DNA of 64,000 bases from Acidimicrobiia bacterium. Its GTDB lineage: Bacteria > Actinomycetota > Acidimicrobiia > Acidimicrobiales > CATQHL01. Positions 28,133-38,080 of this stretch are shown here, piece by piece. The notes beneath the pieces are model-generated. The model was not told the origin of the DNA, did not search any database, and saw only the letters and a list, made by a program, of their open reading frames with translations. A program made the translations under genes and the position numbers. Location: NCBI GenBank assembly GCA_009840735.1, contig VXNF01000038.1, positions 1 through 64,000 on the forward strand, in the 5' to 3' direction. Within the stretch, counting starts at the first letter, position 1. Each line of letters begins with the position of its first letter.

Positions 28133-31042
28133 TTAGTAGTACCTGGCGATGTAGGCGTACGCCCTGTCGAAGAGGTCTTGATCGGTGTGGAGCTTGTACT
28201 TGAGCAGGCTCCTGCGAAGCGCCTTCTTCACCTCGCGCTCGCCAGCCTCGGTCCGCTGCCATCCCGGGAATCGAACCTGGCGCACGATGCTGTCGATTTC
28301 GGCAACGATCCGGTCGACGATCACCGGGGTGTTGGTGTTCTTGACCTCTTCGAACAGCTCCGTGAGAGCGGCCTTGCCCACATCCTCTTGGAGTTCCTCT
28401 GGTTCTTCGCGCTCTGCTTGGACCACGTCCTTGGCGAGGTCGATCAGCTGCTTGAGGAATTCGACGGAGGCAAGCAGTCCCTGCTCGTGTTTCAGCCGGA
28501 GGCTCTCTAGCCGCTCCGATAGTGCCACGAACTTGGGATTGTCGCTATGGCGCCGAAGGCGGGTGGCAATCTTGATCTCGATTTCGACGGTGTTGCGCTC
28601 CGGGTCCTCGAGCAGCCCTTCGAGAACTTCGGCGTCCATCACCAGCGTGTCGAGATCGTCCCGCACGGTCTGCACTGAGATGTTCCGGTGGATCAGCTCG
28701 ATTGTCTTCGCTCCAAGTGCGTGCCAGAGCAGTTTGCCGTTACCCGACGGAGGCTTGAGGGAGTCGTAGACCTGGGCCAACCAGCGGTAGTCGTTCTCGA
28801 TCGGCACCAGCAGCGGATCGGGCGACAGCGCTTCCCAGAGTCGGGACAACGCGCTGAAGTCCGCGGCGAACTCGTCCCGTCGGTTCGTGTCGGGCAAGCA
28901 CTCTTGTGCAGCCAGCAAACCCTCCCAGCTGCAGTCACCGCGATCAACGCCTTCGAACCACTGCAAGCACCTCGCCATCGCGGGTCCGAGTTCCTCCTTG
29001 AGATCATCGATGTTTGAGATGACCTTGTCGATCGAGGCCTCGTCGAAGGCGAGCGCCTGCGCAACATCATCGAACAGTCCGAGGTAGTCGACGATCAGCC
29101 CGTGGGACTTGCCTGGAGCGACTCGATTCGTTCGGCAGATCGCCTGCAGAAGGTTGTGATCCCGCAGCGAGCGGTCGAGGTACATGCACTGCAGGTTGGG
29201 GGCGTCGAAACCGGTCAGCAGCTTGGCGGTGACGATCAGGATCTTCAGGGGATCGGCCGGATCACGGAATCGGTCGAGCAGCGCGGCCTCCTCGTCCTTT
29301 GACCACCCGAAGCGGTTTCGCCAGGTTTGCGGCGCTCCGTGTCCCAGGTTCATGACCACCTCGCTGGCCTCAGCAGGCAGTTGGTCATCGGCGAGTGCAT
29401 CGAGTGCGTCCTTGTAGAGGACGCACGCTTCCTGATCCACGGTGACGATCATCGCTCCGAACCCTTCGGGGGCGACTCGCGCAAGGAAGTGCGCTCGAAT
29501 GTCGGAGATCACCGCCTCGACCCGAGCCGGGGCCTTGACCAGGAGAGCGAAGCGGCCCGCTCGCCTCGAGACCTCGGCCCGGTCCTCGTCGCTCAGGTTG
29601 CGAGTCAGTTCCTCGAACTCCTTGTCGAGTGCGGCGCGGTCGATCCGGAGATCGACCGATCGCGTTTCGAAGCGAAGCGGAAGGGTTGCATCGTCACGAA
29701 TCGACTCTTCGAAGCTGTAGCGATCGAGATACCCGCCTGGATCCTCGATGGCCCCGAATGCGTAGAAGGTGTTCCGGTCTCGGGTATTGATCGGGGTGCC
29801 GGTCAGGCCGAAGAGGAAGGCGTTCGGCAACGCGTTCCTCATCTGCCGGCCGAGGTCGCCTTCCTGCGTTCGATGCGCCTCGTCCACGAGAACGACGATG
29901 TTGTCTCGGTCGTTCAGCACGCCACCGGCCTCGGCGAACTTGTGGACGGTGGTGATGATGACCTTGCGAGCATCACGGGCGAGCAGGTTGTGAAGCTCCC
30001 GCCTGCTGTCGGCCGTGACCATGTTGGAGACATCGGCGGCGTTGAACGTGGCGGTGATCTGCGTGTCGAGATCGATCCTGTCGACGACGATCACCACCGT
30101 CGGGTTGCCCAGCTCCTCGTGCTGTCGGAGCTTGTTGGCTGCGAAGACCATGAGCAAGCTCTTGCCCGAGCCCTGGAAATGCCAGATCAGCCCCTTGCGG
30201 ATCCGGCCCCCAACGACACGCCGCACAATCTTGTTGGCTGCCTCGTACTGCTGGAACCGGCAGATGACCTTGATCTTGCGGTGGTTTCGATCCGTGGCGA
30301 ACACCGAGAAGTTCTGGGCGATGTCAAGCACCACGGCGGGGCGCAGCATCGACGAGACGGCGCGGTCGACCTCGTGAAGGCCATACTCGCCTTCTTCTTC
30401 AAGCCGCCACGGTGACCAGTGGTACACGGGGAGTCGGATCGAGCCGAACCGGAACTCCGTGCCGTCGGTAGCGAACGAGAACGCATTCGGGACAAAGAAG
30501 GCGGGGGCGTTGACCTCGTAGTCGTCGTGAACCTGGGCCGCGCCGTCGAGCCAGGTCACCGCCTTGCGCACCGGCGACTTGGCCTCCCCAAGGACCAGTG
30601 GCAGTCCGTTGACGAAGCCGACAACGTCGAACCGTTTCTCGGGCCCGGCTGCGAACGTGACCTGGTTGGACACGATGAAGCTGTTCATCTCAAGCTCGGC
30701 GAGGTCGAAGTCGATCAGCTTGATCGTGACGTGCTCGTTGTTCGGTCCGAACGGCATGCTGCGCTCGCCCTGAACCCAGGACATGAACTCCTCGTTTGCT
30801 CCGACGAGGCCGCCACCGAGGACGCCGTTGACCACCGCCCGGAGCTTGTAAATGACCTCGTCAGCACGTTGGGGCTGGGCGGCGATGGCGGGATTCAGTC
30901 GGATGAGCGCCCCCATCAAAACGGACTCGAGCAGGACGTCGGATACTAAACGCTCAAGGGCTGAACTCTGGACGTATGTCCAACCCAGTTCGGTCATCCG
31001 GTCGAGGACCATCGCCTCCACCGTGTTCGCTTCATCGAACAC
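28133..31042 (-). CDS. hsdR: Type I restriction endonuclease subunit R
   Basis: 'LVLGEAKSPV', 'GLIWHFQGSGKSLLMVFAA', 'DEAHRTQEGDLG', 'FGLTGTPI', 'VTAKLLTGFDAP', 'ICRTNR'. Confidence 0.95.
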   Translation of the reverse strand: MFDEANTVEAMVLDRMTELGWTYVQSSALERLVSDVLLESVLMGALIRLNPAIAAQPQRADEVIYKLRAVVNGVLGGGLVGANEEFMSWVQGERSMPFGPNNEHVTIKLIDFDLAELEMNSFIVSNQVTFAAGPEKRFDVVGFVNGLPLVLGEAKSPVRKAVTWLDGAAQVHDDYEVNAPAFFVPNAFSFATDGTEFRFGSIRLPVYHWSPWRLEEEGEYGLHEVDRAVSSMLRPAVVLDIAQNFSVFATDRNHRKIKVICRFQQYEAANKIVRRVVGGRIRKGLIWHFQGSGKSLLMVFAANKLRQHEELGNPTVVIVVDRIDLDTQITATFNAADVSNMVTADSRRELHNLLARDARKVIITTVHKFAEAGGVLNDRDNIVVLVDEAHRTQEGDLGRQMRNALPNAFLFGLTGTPINTRDRNTFYAFGAIEDPGGYLDRYSFEESIRDDATLPLRFETRSVDLRIDRAALDKEFEELTRNLSDEDRAEVSRRAGRFALLVKAPARVEAVISDIRAHFLARVAPEGFGAMIVTVDQEACVLYKDALDALADDQLPAEASEVVMNLGHGAPQTWRNRFGWSKDEEAALLDRFRDPADPLKILIVTAKLLTGFDAPNLQCMYLDRSLRDHNLLQAICRTNRVAPGKSHGLIVDYLGLFDDVAQALAFDEASIDKVISNIDDLKEELGPAMARCLQWFEGVDRGDCSWEGLLAAQECLPDTNRRDEFAADFSALSRLWEALSPDPLLVPIENDYRWLAQVYDSLKPPSGNGKLLWHALGAKTIELIHRNISVQTVRDDLDTLVMDAEVLEGLLEDPERNTVEIEIKIATRLRRHSDNPKFVALSERLESLRLKHEQGLLASVEFLKQLIDLAKDVVQAEREEPEELQEDVGKAALTELFEEVKNTNTPVIVDRIVAEIDSIVRQVRFPGWQRTEAGEREVKKALRRSLLKYKLHTDQDLFDRAYAYIARYY

Positions 31043-32207
31043 GGTTGTCTCCCGCTAGCAGGTCCTCTCGCACGGCAGCAAGAACCGAACGGGCCTCGCG
31101 GCAATGTCTCTCGATCGCGCGCTGGAGGTCTCGCACTCCTTGCCAGCAGTCGACAATCGAGCGCTGTTCATCGAGATCCAGGTTTGGAATACGGACCTTC
31201 TTTAGATTCGTTGCGTTGACGTTGGCTTGACTGACACCCTGAGTAATGAACGAGCGAATCCGTCGTTGACCGCTGGCAGACTGGAGATACGCGGCGACAA
31301 ACTCGGGGAGCATCGACTCCTTGTCGACGCGCAAGCGGAGCAAATACGAAGCGAAAGTTGCTGGATTGTCTAGCACGCCGACTAGGGCCACCTTGCCTAC
31401 GTGTTCGAGGCTATTCGTACGGTTGAACAAGATGTCACCGGTCTGAAGCAAGTCAGATTCGCTGACCTGATCATCAAGTACCCATTTCAGGTCGTCAAGT
31501 CTCAGTTCCTCGTTGTCGAGATTGTTCATCCTAAGAATTGGCAGTTCGCCGGCGTCCTGCGGCGCTATCGAAATCCCATAGTCACATGAGGAGAGAACGG
31601 TCCCGAGGGGCACGTGATCGACTGCATCAGAGCTACTGAGGACGATTGCGTCTCTGAGACATCGTGCAGCTCTGATAGCGTCTTCCAGAGTGTCAATTTG
31701 GTGCTGCCCGGCTGACAGCACCTCGCAGATCTCATGCTGCAGCGAAGGTGGCGGTAGCGTGAACTCGTACCATGTGAGATCCCTGAAATTGATGTAGGGG
31801 TTAACCGAACCCTTGCTCTGTTGCACTGAGTGTTCATGAAACCTCTCGGTCGACATGACTTGCGGAAGGAACTCGGGCAGCAGGTCAGCGCTGCTCGGCT
31901 CCAACACGAATGTGGTGTTCGCGCAAATCCCCTCGAAGTCCGCCACGGCGACCTTGCGCAGGTAGGTGCGCCGACTTCCGTAGAGCACCTGTCCGGGCCT
32001 GAACCGCATGTGGAAGGCAGGTCCGAGGTAGCCGTCATCGACGTCGCCCCACCGCTGCAGCCTCAGATCATCTGTGTCCATGTGCCCCCCAGCGACATAG
32101 CGCGTGAGATCCGCGGTCTGGGGATCGACCTTGTCCTTGACTTGTTGGACGACGTCTCCAAAGCGAGCCCATCGCCAGCCATCGGGTAGCGATCGATCCG
32201 AGGTCAC
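31032..32207 (-). CDS. hsdS: Type I restriction specificity subunit S
   Basis: 'LPDGWRWARFGDVVQ...', two target-recognition-like halves, 'GDILFNRTNSLEHVGKVALV', 'IRIPNL'-type end; GTG start 32207 overlaps hsdM stop. Confidence 0.87.
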   Translation of the reverse strand: MTSDRSLPDGWRWARFGDVVQQVKDKVDPQTADLTRYVAGGHMDTDDLRLQRWGDVDDGYLGPAFHMRFRPGQVLYGSRRTYLRKVAVADFEGICANTTFVLEPSSADLLPEFLPQVMSTERFHEHSVQQSKGSVNPYINFRDLTWYEFTLPPPSLQHEICEVLSAGQHQIDTLEDAIRAARCLRDAIVLSSSDAVDHVPLGTVLSSCDYGISIAPQDAGELPILRMNNLDNEELRLDDLKWVLDDQVSESDLLQTGDILFNRTNSLEHVGKVALVGVLDNPATFASYLLRLRVDKESMLPEFVAAYLQSASGQRRIRSFITQGVSQANVNATNLKKVRIPNLDLDEQRSIVDCWQGVRDLQRAIERHCREARSVLAAVREDLLAGDNRVR

Positions 32208-33685
32208 AACGTGGCCTCCGAATCGAGACGTGCAAACAGCGCGTGAGTCGCGGAGCGAAGTTCGGACGCGCTCTGTCGCCACTCAACTAGGGCGGCGCCG
32301 AGGTCATGATCAGGGCGAGCCCCCACGCGGTCGACGTGCAGCGGAATCGAGAGGTTGTTGTCAACGTCGGCGATCGCGTCGACCCGCGTGACTGCGGCGA
32401 ACCCGTCCTCCGATTCGAACGATCGGAATGTCTGCACGATCCGGTCGATGTGATCGTCGGTCAGGAAGCTCTGCGCCCGCTCACGCGTGACCTCATTGAC
32501 CGCATCGATAAAGAGCACCTTGCCCGCTCGTTCAGCAAGCCTCTTCGAGCGACACACCACAATGCACGCCTCCATTGGGGAGTTGTAGAAGAGGTTTGGC
32601 CCAAGCCCGATCACGGCTTCGATGAGATCGGCGGCGACGATGCGTCGGCGCATCTCGAACTCCTCGTCTCGGAACAGCACGCCATGAGGGAACAGGACAG
32701 CGCAGCGTCCTGTCGCCGGGTCCATCGAGGCGAGGATGTGCTGCCAGAACGCGTAGTCAGCTCGCCCCTGCGGCGGCGTGCCGTACTTGTTCCGACCCCA
32801 CAGATCGGCTGACCACGCATCTCGATCCCAGGCCTTGATCGAGTACGGGGGGTTGGCCAGGACCACGTCGAAGCGCCTGAGTTGGTCGCCGTCAGTGAAC
32901 GCTGGATTGGCGAGCGTGTCGCCACGCACGACGTTGAAGTCTTCGATGCCATGGAGGAACAGGTTCATGCGGGCGATCGCGGACGTCGTGAGGTTCCGCT
33001 CCTGCCCGAACAGTCGCAGCGTCCGGTGCTCCTTGCCCTGGCGCCGGAGTTCCTCTGCTGCTGAGAGCAGCATGCCGCCCGAGCCGCACGTCGGGTCGTA
33101 GACACTGTCGCCCGGCTCGATCTCGAGGAGCTGCGTCATGAGGTGGACCAAAGTTCGATTCGTGTAGAACTCCGCGGCGGTGTGGCCAGAGTCGTCGGCG
33201 AACTTCTTGATCAGGTATTCGTAGGCGACACCGAGCTCGTCCTCGGGGACGTTGCGCAGGCTCAGCGTGACCTGGGAGTAGTGCTCGATCAGCTCCTTGA
33301 GCGTTGTGTCGGGCAGCCGTTCCTTGTTGGTCCAGGGGGCGTCGCCAAAGACGCCGCCGAGTCGCGGATTCGCCCGTTCGATCTCGCGCATTGCCCCAGA
33401 GATCGTTCGGCCGACGTCATTGGCCGACTGTCGGAGGTCCGACCAGTGTGCCCCGTCGGGGATCTGGAAGCGGTGCTGTTCGGGCAGGGCCGCGTAGTCC
33501 TCGTCACCCTGGGACACCTCCAGCGCGGCCTGCCACTCCTCGTCGAACACGTCACTGAGACGCTTCAGGAACAGCAGCGGGAAAATAAACGACTTGTACT
33601 CACCCGCATCGATGGTCCCGCGGAGGAGCGTTGCTGCACCCCAGAGGTAGGACTCGAGCTGCGACTGGCTGATGCGGGTGGTCAC
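32204..33685 (-). CDS. hsdM: Type I DNA methyltransferase subunit M (first paralog)
   Basis: 'FYTNRTLVHLMTQLLEIEPGDSVYDPTCGSGGMLLSAAEEL', 'NPPYSIKAWDRD'. Confidence 0.95.
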   Translation of the reverse strand: MTTRISQSQLESYLWGAATLLRGTIDAGEYKSFIFPLLFLKRLSDVFDEEWQAALEVSQGDEDYAALPEQHRFQIPDGAHWSDLRQSANDVGRTISGAMREIERANPRLGGVFGDAPWTNKERLPDTTLKELIEHYSQVTLSLRNVPEDELGVAYEYLIKKFADDSGHTAAEFYTNRTLVHLMTQLLEIEPGDSVYDPTCGSGGMLLSAAEELRRQGKEHRTLRLFGQERNLTTSAIARMNLFLHGIEDFNVVRGDTLANPAFTDGDQLRRFDVVLANPPYSIKAWDRDAWSADLWGRNKYGTPPQGRADYAFWQHILASMDPATGRCAVLFPHGVLFRDEEFEMRRRIVAADLIEAVIGLGPNLFYNSPMEACIVVCRSKRLAERAGKVLFIDAVNEVTRERAQSFLTDDHIDRIVQTFRSFESEDGFAAVTRVDAIADVDNNLSIPLHVDRVGARPDHDLGAALVEWRQSASELRSATHALFARLDSEATL

Positions 33686-35178
33686 GCGATTCCCCGTTCG
33701 GCGAGGAGCTGGTTCAGGCGGTCCTCGGCGGTCCAGGCCGCGTCCAGGGCTTCCTGAAGCGCCTTCGTTGCTTCTTCGACCGACGGGATGTCCTCGTCGT
33801 CGGGCTTCGATATGTAGCCGGCGAGGTTGAGGTTGCCGCCCTGCTCGCGGACCTCGTCAAGCGTTGCGACGTGGCAGCGGCCTTCCTCGGCTGCGAACTG
33901 CTCGTAGGCCTCGAGAATCGACTCGACGTGCTCCTGTTCGAGTGTGTTCTGGGTGCGGCCCTTGCGGACGAGGTCGGAGGCATCGACGAGCAACACCTTG
34001 GACCGGCGTGCTTCGGGCTTTCGGCGACGGGCGACGAGGATGCAGGCTGCGAGGCCGGTGCCGTAGAACAGGTTCGGGCCTAGGCCGATGACGGCTTCGA
34101 TGAGGTCAAGGTCGAGGACCTTCGAGCGGATCCTGCCCTCGGCGCCCATTCGGAACAACGCTCCGTGGGGCAGCACGACCGCCATCCTGCCCGTCGCCGG
34201 CGCCATCGAGGTGATCATGTGCTGCACCCAGGCCCAGTCGCCGTACTTCTTCGGTGGGGTGCCCGCCAGGTTGCGGCCCCACGGGTCGTTCGGCCACGTG
34301 TCTTCACCCCACGAGCTGAGTGAGAAGGGGGGATTAGCAATAACGCAGTCAAAGGTGGCCAACTTGTCGCCAGTGAGGAACGCCGGTTGTCTCAGCGTGT
34401 CGCCGCGGACGATCCGGAAGTCCTCGGCGCCGTGGAGAAAGAGGTTCATGCGGGCGATGGCGGCGGTGGTGAGGTTGCGCTCCTGGCCAAAGACGTGGCC
34501 GAGCATGAGCCGCTCGTCACCGCCTGATTCCTTGACTTGTTGGAGAGTCTCGAGGAGCATGCCGCCGGTTCCGCAGGCCGGGTCGTAGACGGTGTCGCCG
34601 GCCTGCGGGGCGAGCATCCTCACCATGAGTTCGACGATGGTGCGCGGGGTGTAGAACTCGCCGGCCTTCCGGTTGGTGAGATCAGCGAACTTCTTGATGA
34701 GGTATTCGTAAGCATCGCCGAGCACGTCGTTGGGCACCGCGGAGTTGCGCAAGTCGAGCTGGCTGAAGTGGTCGATCAGGTCGACTAGGAGCTCGTCGGA
34801 CAGGCGATCCTTGTTGGTCCACTGCACGTCACCGAAGATGCCGTAGAGGGTGTTCGGGTTCGCCTTCTCGATCTCGCGCATCGCACGCTGGATGGCCTGT
34901 CCGACGTTGGTGGCGCGCTCTCGGAGGTCCGTCCAGTGACTCCCGTTCGGGATCTGGAAGCGATGCTGCTCTGGTAGGTCGGCGTATTCCTCGTCACCAC
35001 CCGACTCTGCGAGAGCCTCGGCGCGCTCCTCGTCGTAGACGTCGCAGATCCGCTTGAGGAACAGCAGCGGGAACACGTAGGCCTTGAAGTCCGATGCGTC
35101 GACGGGACCGCGGAGTATGTTCGCGGCTTCCCAGAGCATCGATTCCAGGTTCGTTTGGCTATTCGCCACTACGCCCAT
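33682..35178 (-). CDS. hsdM: Type I DNA methyltransferase subunit M (second paralog)
   Basis: 'FYTPRTIVELMVRMLAPQAGDTVYDPACGTGGMLLETLQQV', 'NPPFSLSSWGEDTW'; start ATG 35178 preferred. Confidence 0.95.
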   Translation of the reverse strand: MGVVANSQTNLESMLWEAANILRGPVDASDFKAYVFPLLFLKRICDVYDEERAEALAESGGDEEYADLPEQHRFQIPNGSHWTDLRERATNVGQAIQRAMREIEKANPNTLYGIFGDVQWTNKDRLSDELLVDLIDHFSQLDLRNSAVPNDVLGDAYEYLIKKFADLTNRKAGEFYTPRTIVELMVRMLAPQAGDTVYDPACGTGGMLLETLQQVKESGGDERLMLGHVFGQERNLTTAAIARMNLFLHGAEDFRIVRGDTLRQPAFLTGDKLATFDCVIANPPFSLSSWGEDTWPNDPWGRNLAGTPPKKYGDWAWVQHMITSMAPATGRMAVVLPHGALFRMGAEGRIRSKVLDLDLIEAVIGLGPNLFYGTGLAACILVARRRKPEARRSKVLLVDASDLVRKGRTQNTLEQEHVESILEAYEQFAAEEGRCHVATLDEVREQGGNLNLAGYISKPDDEDIPSVEEATKALQEALDAAWTAEDRLNQLLAERGIA

Positions 35179-35231
35179 TCTGCTTCTCCATGATCCTTCA
35201 ACCGGTCGAAGGATCGTTGGGGCACAACGCG

Positions 35232-37151
35232 TCAACCACTCCCAGCAGCCTCTTGACGCTTGCGCTTCGTGAAGCTCTCTCGGACCAGGTCCTGCGCCTG
35301 CCGTGCCCCCAGGTCCAGGAAGCCAGCCGGCCAGTCGTCGCCGATGCCGCCGTACCGGTTGATCTCCGGCTCCCGGTAGGACGTGACGCCGTCGCGGTTC
35401 TCGGCGAAGACGAGCCTGATCAGGTCATGGGTAGCATCTGTCGGGTCGCTGGCGATCCGGTGCCGCAGACGATTCACGAGATGCTCGCTGTGCGACTCGA
35501 CGACCAGCTGTCGACCCGATCGTGCGCATGCAAGCAAGAAGTCTGCAAGCTTCTGCTCGAGCCGGGGATGCAGGTGGAGTTCCGGCTGCTCGAGAACCAC
35601 CAGCGTGCCCGGCGCGGCAAGCAGACAGAGCAGGATCACCGGGAGGATCTGGCTGACACCGACACCGACCGCCGTGAGATCCACCTCGCGTTCAAGCCCC
35701 GGCGGGGTCACGCTCAGGCCGATGCCCATCCGGCCGCGATCCTCAGACCGCGCGTTGTCGGCAAGCTCGAACTCCCTGAGCCAGTGGTTGAGCGCGTCGC
35801 TGAGTCGACGCCGTTCGCCGTGACCATCGGTGGGCATAACGACCCGGGTGCGCGCTTGGGCGTGGAGGACCGCCGCCGAGTACTCACCGCGCACGCCTAG
35901 ATCAAGCTTCGACGGGCCGGGATCGTAGAGGACATGCGGAGCTTCGCGAAGGGGGCCCAGATAGCGGACCCCTTCGCTGAAGAAACGCTGCGTGACACCG
36001 CCAACACGCCAGAGCGCCTCCCCAGCCGAACCGGAGTGTTCGACCAGAATCGCTTCATCAATCCACTCCTCGGCCGCGAGCGTCTTGCGAAGGTCCTTGC
36101 GGAACCGGGCTTCACCGAGCTGCACCATGCTCTTGGCGAGGGAGACTCGTCGCCTGTTGGTCAGCTGACCCAGCTCGCGATACCACCGCCGTTCGAGCAC
36201 ATCGCCGGGACCCCCCAGACCACCTCCGATTGGCGGACTCATCGACGCGTCGCTGTTTGCCGACAGTGTCAGCGCTTCGATATCGGCGTGGGCGCGCTTC
36301 ACGGCCGTTCGGCTGACGCGCGGTCTCTTGTCCGCATCGAGCGCCTCCGCAGCGGCGCGCCTCTCGTTCTCGATCTCCTCTTCGAGCAGCGTCGCCGCGG
36401 TGTTCCACCAGACCTCAGCGATTCGGTCCAGCTTCTTGACGGAGCGCATGAGGGCTTGCGGCACTCCCCCTGCCAACACCACCGCGTCCACCGGCCCCGA
36501 CAGGCCGGAAGCCCAGTCTTGGACGCGGCCACTCGCTGCGATCGCCGCTCGCCGGCGCATTGGGAACCGTCCCCTTCGGCCGGAGTAGTCGATCGCATCT
36601 ACGACGTCAGCATCCGCGGCCACGTCGCTCACGTCGCAAGTGAGTACCGCCGTCCGCTCCCCCGACTCGGGCTCGACCGTCTCGACTTCGATCTGCAACG
36701 AGTCGATCCGAGCGAAGCCTCCGCGGGCCCCACCTTCCTCGGGCGAGTCGCCAAGGTACGCACGCCAGCCGACTTCGACTACCCCGAGCGGCGACCCGTC
36801 CCCTCCTCGCACCACGCCATCAACGAACCGGTCGCGGTGGCTGCGCCGGTCGGCGAGGCGGAATGCCACCTCCATCTGCCCGTCTGGCTGTGCGGCGAGG
36901 AAGTTCCGTGTCTCGTCGAACGTGCCGAGCCGCACGAACTCACCGTTCAAGGGAAACTCCGCACCGGCGGTTCGCGAACGGACCGCTTGCGTCACAGCCA
37001 GAATCGACTGCAGCAGCGTGCTCTTGCCCGAGCTGTTCGCCCCGACGACCACGGTCAAGGGCCGAAAGTCCACAGCTGCCTGGGCGACCGACTTGAAGTC
37101 TTGGAGCTCGATTCGTCTCAGCTGATAGGGGTGTCCGAGCGTGTCAGTCAT
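35232..37151 (-). CDS. AAA/RecF/OLD-like ATPase with DUF3696-like C-terminus
   Basis: Walker A 'VVVGANSSGKSTLLQSIL', Walker B 'LVVLEQPELHLHPRLEQKLADFL', 'VESHSEHLVNRLRHRI', C-terminal 'EINRYGGIGDDWPAGFLDLG'; start ATG 37151 overlaps upstream stop. Confidence 0.85.
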   Translation of the reverse strand: MTDTLGHPYQLRRIELQDFKSVAQAAVDFRPLTVVVGANSSGKSTLLQSILAVTQAVRSRTAGAEFPLNGEFVRLGTFDETRNFLAAQPDGQMEVAFRLADRRSHRDRFVDGVVRGGDGSPLGVVEVGWRAYLGDSPEEGGARGGFARIDSLQIEVETVEPESGERTAVLTCDVSDVAADADVVDAIDYSGRRGRFPMRRRAAIAASGRVQDWASGLSGPVDAVVLAGGVPQALMRSVKKLDRIAEVWWNTAATLLEEEIENERRAAAEALDADKRPRVSRTAVKRAHADIEALTLSANSDASMSPPIGGGLGGPGDVLERRWYRELGQLTNRRRVSLAKSMVQLGEARFRKDLRKTLAAEEWIDEAILVEHSGSAGEALWRVGGVTQRFFSEGVRYLGPLREAPHVLYDPGPSKLDLGVRGEYSAAVLHAQARTRVVMPTDGHGERRRLSDALNHWLREFELADNARSEDRGRMGIGLSVTPPGLEREVDLTAVGVGVSQILPVILLCLLAAPGTLVVLEQPELHLHPRLEQKLADFLLACARSGRQLVVESHSEHLVNRLRHRIASDPTDATHDLIRLVFAENRDGVTSYREPEINRYGGIGDDWPAGFLDLGARQAQDLVRESFTKRKRQEAAGSG

Positions 37152-38080
37152 GGCGCCACGGGCTCCTTCGCCGCGAGGTAGTGGACTCGATCGTGCGGTA
37201 CCTCTCGGTCGGTGGCACCCAGATGAGCGGCCGTGAGCATGCACCGAACATCGGTCCGGGCCTCAGAGCTGACACCGGTCGCGCCCCGAAGCAGAACTTC
37301 CTGAAGGCCCATCAGCAGGTCGGCCCCGAGATCGCTGAATTCCAACCATGTGTCGAGGTCGAGCGCGCCAGCTGCGAGCAACCGCTCCAAGTCGTCGTGT
37401 GCAAGAGACAGGCGGCGGGTCTGCGCCCAGTGCAGCAGCTCGATCAGAAGCAGCTCCGGATCGTCCGCGAGGTCGAGCAACTCAGGCTGCAGAAGACCAG
37501 GGTTCACTTCCCAGTCAAGCTCCTGATCGAGCTGAGCCTCCGTGCAATCGGCGGCCAACGCTCGCAACGCGGCCCCCTCCGATTCCTTGAACGACCATCG
37601 TCGATCGAGTGGTCCCGCGAGCGGGATGCCCGTGTGGAGTTCAGCCGGTCGAGCGGCTGGAGCCATGGGCAGCTCGCCCGCCTCGGTGATGTCGTCGGCG
37701 GCCATTACGGCCGCAAGCGCCGGCGCCGCCAAGCGCCCAAATCGCTTGCCGAGCTGAAGAATCCAGACAGCCCCACGGAGGTCAGTCTGCACGACCGCGT
37801 CGTAGGGCGCGGACGTCACGTCAGAAGGAAGAACGACGTCGCGATCTGTCGCTAGCTCCGGGGCGGCGTGGACGAGCAGGACCTCCGCGAACTCACCGAC
37901 CGGATCGACCCGTCGGACCAAGCCAATCCGGCGGTCAGCCGGCCTGTGGGCGAGCGACTCGATAACCCGCAGATCGCCCTCGGACACCCGAGTCAGCGGC
38001 ACAGACCCATGTGCGTCCGGGGTTCGAGCCGTGGCACGCTGAGACAGTGCCGATGTCACTATCGCCGGTACGTCAGCCAT
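37148..38080 (-). CDS. Hypothetical protein of the ATPase/RM operon
   Basis: Start ATG 38080 ('MADVPAIVTSALSQRATARTPDAHGS'), overlaps both neighbours; no family recognised. Confidence 0.75.
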   Translation of the reverse strand: MADVPAIVTSALSQRATARTPDAHGSVPLTRVSEGDLRVIESLAHRPADRRIGLVRRVDPVGEFAEVLLVHAAPELATDRDVVLPSDVTSAPYDAVVQTDLRGAVWILQLGKRFGRLAAPALAAVMAADDITEAGELPMAPAARPAELHTGIPLAGPLDRRWSFKESEGAALRALAADCTEAQLDQELDWEVNPGLLQPELLDLADDPELLLIELLHWAQTRRLSLAHDDLERLLAAGALDLDTWLEFSDLGADLLMGLQEVLLRGATGVSSEARTDVRCMLTAAHLGATDREVPHDRVHYLAAKEPVAP

